DNA from: Protaetiibacter sp.
Lineage (GTDB): Bacteria; Actinomycetota; Actinomycetes; Actinomycetales; Microbacteriaceae
Direction: 5' to 3'
Assembly (NCBI GenBank): GCA_030150265.1
Contig: JASLGG010000013.1
Span: 1 to 16,907, forward strand
Length of the DNA stretch: 16,907 nt
Shown here: one piece after another, positions 14,137-16,907 of the stretch
How positions within the stretch are numbered: position 1 is the stretch's first letter
Layout: each line of letters starts with the position of its first letter
Translations under genes and position numbers: made by a program
The notes under the pieces: generated by a model
Told to the model about the DNA's origin: nothing
Databases searched by the model: none
The model's input: only the letters and a program-made list of their open reading frames with translations

Positions 14137-15401
14137 GCGGCCGCCGCTCGACGTCTCCGCGCACCGGCTGGTGGCGCGACATCGCCGTGTTCCTGTCGGG
14201 GCAGACGGTGTCGATGTTCGGGTCGATGCTCGTGCAGTACGCGATCATGTGGCACCTGACGCTCGAGACCAAGTCGGGTGTCGTGCTCATGGCATCCGCG
14301 GTGTTCGGGATGCTGCCGCAGGCGATCGTGTCGATCTTCGGCGGGGTGTGGGCCGACCGGCTCAACCGCAAGACGCTCATCATCGCGGCCGACGCCTCGA
14401 TCGCCGTCACGACGCTCGCGCTCGCGGTGTTCATGATGGTCGGTTACCAGGAGCTGTGGCTCATCTACCTGACGCTCGCGATCCGCTCGACCGGCGCCGG
14501 CATCCAGCAGCCCGCCGCGATGGCGCTCATCCCGCAGCTCGTGCCGGAGGACAAGCTGCTGCGGGTCAACGGCGTGTTCCAGTCGATCCAGTCGGCGATG
14601 ATGCTCATCGCGCCCGCGGCGGCGGCCGGCATCTACGCGAGCATGTCGATCATCGCGATCTTCTGGGTGGATGTCGTGACGGCCGCGATCGGCATCGGCC
14701 TGCTGCTGCTCATCGCCGTGCCGACCGTGCGCACCGTGATCGACACCGGCTACTTCACCGACCTCGCGAAGGGCGTGCGGTACACCTTCACGCACGGCTT
14801 CGTGCGCTGGCTGCTCGTGCTGTTCGCGATCGTGTTCGTGCTGACCGTGGCCCCCTCGATGCTGACGCCGCTCGTGGTCGTGCGCAGCTTCGGCGAGGAG
14901 GTGTGGCTGCTGACCGTCAACGAGCTCGCCTTCAGCGTCGGGATGCTGGTCGGCGGCGTGCTCGTGGCGGTGTGGGGAGGGTTCCGGAACAAGGTGCTGA
15001 CGGTGCTCGCGGCATCCGTGGCGTTCGGGCTGCTCACGCTGGCGCTCGGGCTCGCGAGCAATATGTGGGTGTTCTTCGGGTTCATGCTGCTCGTGGGCCT
15101 CGCGGTGCCGTTCTTCTCGACGCCGTCGACGACGCTGTTGCAGGAGCGCGTGGAGCCGGAGTTCCAGGGCCGGGTGTTCGGCTTCGTGGGCGTCGTGATG
15201 GCCACGGCGATGCCCGTCGGCATGCTCGTGTTCGGGCCGCTGGCCGACGTCGTGCCGGTCGAGTGGGTGCTCATCGGGGCGGGGCTGCTGACCTTCGTGG
15301 TCGTCGCGATCGCCGCGGCGGTGCCCGGCGGGCGACGCGCGCTCGCGCTCGGCGCCGAGCCGGCGGCGGGGGCGGATGCCGAGCCCGCGCCGGGAGTCTG
15401 A
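14133..15401 (+). CDS. MFS transporter (macrolide-efflux / MFS_3-like)
   Basis: A 422-residue major facilitator with about 12 membrane segments. The N-terminus WWRDIAVFLSGQTVSMFGSM, the motif A region GGVWADRLNRK (70-80) and AIRSTGAGIQQPAAMALIP resemble the Mef/MFS_3 type of exporter. The later FFSTPSTTLLQERVEPEFQGRVFG is a hallmark of the same group, and an Ala/Pro-rich tail follows. The substrate cannot be told from sequence. The GTG start overlaps the guaA stop (GTGA, 4 bp), so it is probably co-translated. A ribosome-binding site is weak (GAGTGGGA directly upstream), and a later GTG near 14187 would cut into the first membrane segment, so 14133 is preferred. Confidence 0.85.
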   Translation: MSGRRSTSPRTGWWRDIAVFLSGQTVSMFGSMLVQYAIMWHLTLETKSGVVLMASAVFGMLPQAIVSIFGGVWADRLNRKTLIIAADASIAVTTLALAVFMMVGYQELWLIYLTLAIRSTGAGIQQPAAMALIPQLVPEDKLLRVNGVFQSIQSAMMLIAPAAAAGIYASMSIIAIFWVDVVTAAIGIGLLLLIAVPTVRTVIDTGYFTDLAKGVRYTFTHGFVRWLLVLFAIVFVLTVAPSMLTPLVVVRSFGEEVWLLTVNELAFSVGMLVGGVLVAVWGGFRNKVLTVLAASVAFGLLTLALGLASNMWVFFGFMLLVGLAVPFFSTPSTTLLQERVEPEFQGRVFGFVGVVMATAMPVGMLVFGPLADVVPVEWVLIGAGLLTFVVVAIAAAVPGGRRALALGAEPAAGADAEPAPGV

Positions 15402-15425
15402 TCCGGGCTCATCCTTCGCCGCGCC

Positions 15426-15459
15426 TCCCCTTCAGGGGACTGCCGCGCCGTGCCGCGGC
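15426..15459 (+). terminator. Possible stem-loops after the MFS gene
   Basis: TCCCC (15426-15430) pairs with GGGGA (15435-15439) around TTCA. GCCGCG (15442-15447) pairs with CGCGGC (15454-15459). There is no T-run. They sit between the MFS stop and the next promoter, where a terminator would be expected. Confidence 0.25.
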
Positions 15460-15463
15460 TGCC

Positions 15464-15469
15464 TACGCT
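15464..15469 (+). promoter_or_regulatory. Putative -10 element (TACGCT) for the gene at 15476, leaderless
   Basis: TACGCT is followed by 6 nt and the ATG at 15476. The same hexamer and gap recur on the minus strand before the gene at 16645. Confidence 0.55.
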
Positions 15470-15475
15470 CGAAGC

Positions 15476-16135
15476 ATGAGGTGGAACGAGGAAGGCGTGC
15501 GCCTCGCGATCTCCGGTGCGGCGCGTACCGCGCCCACGCCGCTGTTCCTCGGCTTCCTGGGCGCGCTCGCGCTCGCGGCGCTCGCCTCGTTCCGCGGGGG
15601 CTTCGGCCTCGTCGCGATGGCCGACTTCCTGCTGCTCGCCTCGGTGGTGACCGCGTCGACGCTCGTGGCGTTCGCCGGCGTCATGGTGTGGGCGGCCCGC
15701 GCGGGCCAGCGTGCCGAGGTGCTCGCCGCGCATCGTCCGGGCTCCCTCGTGCTGCGCGCCGGCCGCGCCTACGGCCTGCGACCCGCGATGCATCGCGTGC
15801 GTCCGGATGCGGGCTACCTGCCGCTCGGCCTCACGCTGCTCGCCGACGAGTCGGGCTTCGAGTTCTGGTGCGGCTCGCCCGAGCATCCGCTGCGGCTCGG
15901 CCGCATCACCTGGGAGGACGTCGCCGAGGTGCGCGTCACGCGCGTGAGCCGCTGGGGCCGCGCGGGCGGGGGCATCACGGTGGTCGCATCCGCCACCGCC
16001 GAGCGCGCCGCGGTCGAGCTGCCCTTCGCCGTCACGGGTGCGGGGCTCGGCGGCCTCTTCGCGCCCCCCGGCGCTGAGCTCGAGCGCGTCGCCGCAGCCC
16101 TGCGCTCACGCCACGCCGCCGCCCCCCGCCCCTGA
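15476..16135 (+). CDS. Hypothetical membrane protein, two N-terminal membrane segments
   Basis: A 219-residue protein that I do not recognise. Two hydrophobic segments near residues 22-39 and 49-73 are followed by a soluble part of about 145 residues. That part alternates short hydrophobic strands (LTLLADESGFEFW, ITVVASATAE) with a final helix (LERVAAALRSRH), which loosely recalls a bacterial PH-like domain, but this is not established. The ATG is chosen from the -10 hexamer 6 nt upstream; there is no ribosome-binding site at a normal distance. Its last 30 bp overlap the end of the convergent gene at 16106. Codon use matches the neighbours. Confidence 0.7.
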   Translation: MRWNEEGVRLAISGAARTAPTPLFLGFLGALALAALASFRGGFGLVAMADFLLLASVVTASTLVAFAGVMVWAARAGQRAEVLAAHRPGSLVLRAGRAYGLRPAMHRVRPDAGYLPLGLTLLADESGFEFWCGSPEHPLRLGRITWEDVAEVRVTRVSRWGRAGGGITVVASATAERAAVELPFAVTGAGLGGLFAPPGAELERVAAALRSRHAAAPRP

Positions 16136-16645
16136 GCCGCGGCACCGCCGGCATCTCGCGAGGAGACGAGCGAGGAGGGCGCTGGCGAGCATGGTGGCGC
16201 CGATGAGGGCGAGGGCGGGGAGCATCCGGGTGAGGTCGGGGCCGAAGGCGTCGCCCACCAGCAGGCCGGCGACGAGCACCGGCACTGCTGTGATGAGGGC
16301 GAGCGGCGGCCGGTGTCGTGCGAGCAGCCAGAACAGGTAGGGGACGACGAGGACCACCGCGAAGCGCGGCCCCGCGAGCAGCATCGCGGAGGCGATCGCC
16401 GAGGGCGCGATCGCGACGAGCCGCCGCCAGCCCGCGGCGGGGAGCACGCACCATCCCGCGACGTGCGCCAGCATGCCGAGCCACAGCACCCACAGCGCCT
16501 CGGTGTTGGCGCCCGCGATCGCGAGGGTGCCGCCGACGAGCAGCCACAGGCCGACCCAGAGCCGGGTGGCGTGGTCGCCCCAGCGGAGCGGGAGGCGCGC
16601 GCTCGGCTCCTGCCACCGGCCTGCGGGGGCGGATGTCGTGGGCAT
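16106..16645 (-). CDS. Hypothetical integral membrane protein
   Basis: A 179-residue protein, about five hydrophobic segments, not recognised. Segments lie roughly at residues 29-47 (LWVGLWLLVGGTLAIAG), 50-68, 75-105, 114-130 and 140-162, and the tail is basic and glycine-rich (LLARCRRCRGSGAGGGG). The N-terminal residues are proline-rich and cytoplasmic by charge. The ATG at 16645 has TACGCT 6 nt upstream, which supports it as a leaderless start. The tail overlaps the convergent gene by 30 bp. There is no functional motif that I can name. Confidence 0.65.
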   Translation of the reverse strand: MPTTSAPAGRWQEPSARLPLRWGDHATRLWVGLWLLVGGTLAIAGANTEALWVLWLGMLAHVAGWCVLPAAGWRRLVAIAPSAIASAMLLAGPRFAVVLVVPYLFWLLARHRPPLALITAVPVLVAGLLVGDAFGPDLTRMLPALALIGATMLASALLARLLARCRRCRGSGAGGGGVA

Positions 16646-16651
16646 GGTCGG

Positions 16652-16657
16652 AGCGTA
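16652..16657 (-). promoter_or_regulatory. Putative -10 element (TACGCT) for the gene at 16645, leaderless
   Basis: On the minus strand TACGCT (16657-16652) is followed by 6 nt (CCGACC) and the ATG at 16645. Confidence 0.55.
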
Positions 16658-16689
16658 GCGCGGGCCGGGGAGCGCGACGGCGGGGCCGC

Positions 16690-16907
16690 TCAGCGCAGCA
16701 TCGCGCGGAGCTCGTCGCGGCCGGTCGCGCCGAGCTTGCGGTAGATGTTCGCGAGGTGGTTCTCGACCGTGCGCGGCGAGATGCCGAGGCGTTCCGCGAT
16801 CTCGCGGTTGCGCTCCCGGTCGGCGGCCAGCCGGGCGATCGCCAGCTCGCGAGGCGAGAGCCCGTCGAGGGCGTCGCCGCGGTGCGGCTCGGGCTGCAGC
16901 TCGGGGG
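16690..16907 (-). CDS. LuxR-type transcriptional regulator, C-terminal part (cut by window edge)
   Basis: The minus strand is open from the window edge to a TGA at 16692-16690, giving the last 72 codons or so. It reads LSPRELAIARLAADRERNREIAERLG, interrupted here for length, then ISPRTVENHLANIYRKLGA and TGRDELRAMLR. This is a complete GerE/LuxR helix-turn-helix: LSPRE start, NREIAERL, and the recognition helix SPRTVENHLANIYRKLG. The part upstream is missing, so it cannot be told whether this is a NarL-type response regulator or a large ATP-dependent LuxR (LAL) protein. No partner kinase is in view. It was found by translating the edge, since its start codon is outside. Confidence 0.85.
   Translation of the reverse strand, partial: PELQPEPHRGDALDGLSPRELAIARLAADRERNREIAERLGISPRTVENHLANIYRKLGATGRDELRAMLR

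Overview
The window comes from a GC-rich actinobacterium, most likely a member of the Microbacteriaceae. This is inferred from the very high GC content, the frequent GGATGC strings inside genes, the GTG starts, the actinobacterial gene order DUF3817-guaA, the presence of both guaB and guaB3, and an LAxTG-type sorting signal. Both ends are cut: an IS481-family transposase runs off the left edge and a LuxR-type regulator off the right edge.

Layout. Positions 1-147 hold one end of an IS481-family element. It has landed in a CTAG that forms part of the apparent -10 element of rarD (156-1094). A short ABC-type solute-binding lipoprotein (1132-1944) follows, then guaB (IMP dehydrogenase, 2045-3547). 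A DUF559-type putative nuclease (3821-4762), guaB3 (4934-6055) and glpD (6246-7934) come next. The gaps before these last three genes each hold one copy of a 104-bp modular repeat. An apparent operon (8005-10678) encodes a KhtT-like regulator, a CPA2 cation/proton antiporter and a SURF1-like protein. It meets a convergent surface-protein gene (12071-10704, minus) that has a signal peptide, glycine-rich repeats and an LAATG sorting signal. Back to back with that gene starts the overlapping operon DUF3817-guaA-MFS (12104-15401). Two unrecognised membrane-protein genes (15476-16135 plus, 16645-16106 minus) converge with a 30-bp overlap, and the LuxR-type fragment closes the window.

Function. Three genes concern guanine nucleotides: guaB makes XMP from IMP, guaA makes GMP from XMP, and guaB3 is an IMPDH/GMP-reductase relative that lacks the usual cysteine. 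The rest is ordinary housekeeping: glycerol-3-phosphate oxidation, cation homeostasis, cytochrome oxidase assembly and transport.

The most interesting signals are not in the protein list. (1) A 104-bp repeat built as 21+21+20+22+20 bp occurs three times within 2.7 kb, in both orientations. (2) Seven genes have a TANNNT hexamer exactly 6 nt before the start codon, which predicts leaderless mRNAs. (3) The IS481 element sits in one of those hexamers, and its transposase ribosome-binding site is buried in a long hairpin. I saw no CRISPR array, prophage, tRNA or rRNA. I found no multi-gene defence or biosynthetic system that I would call new.
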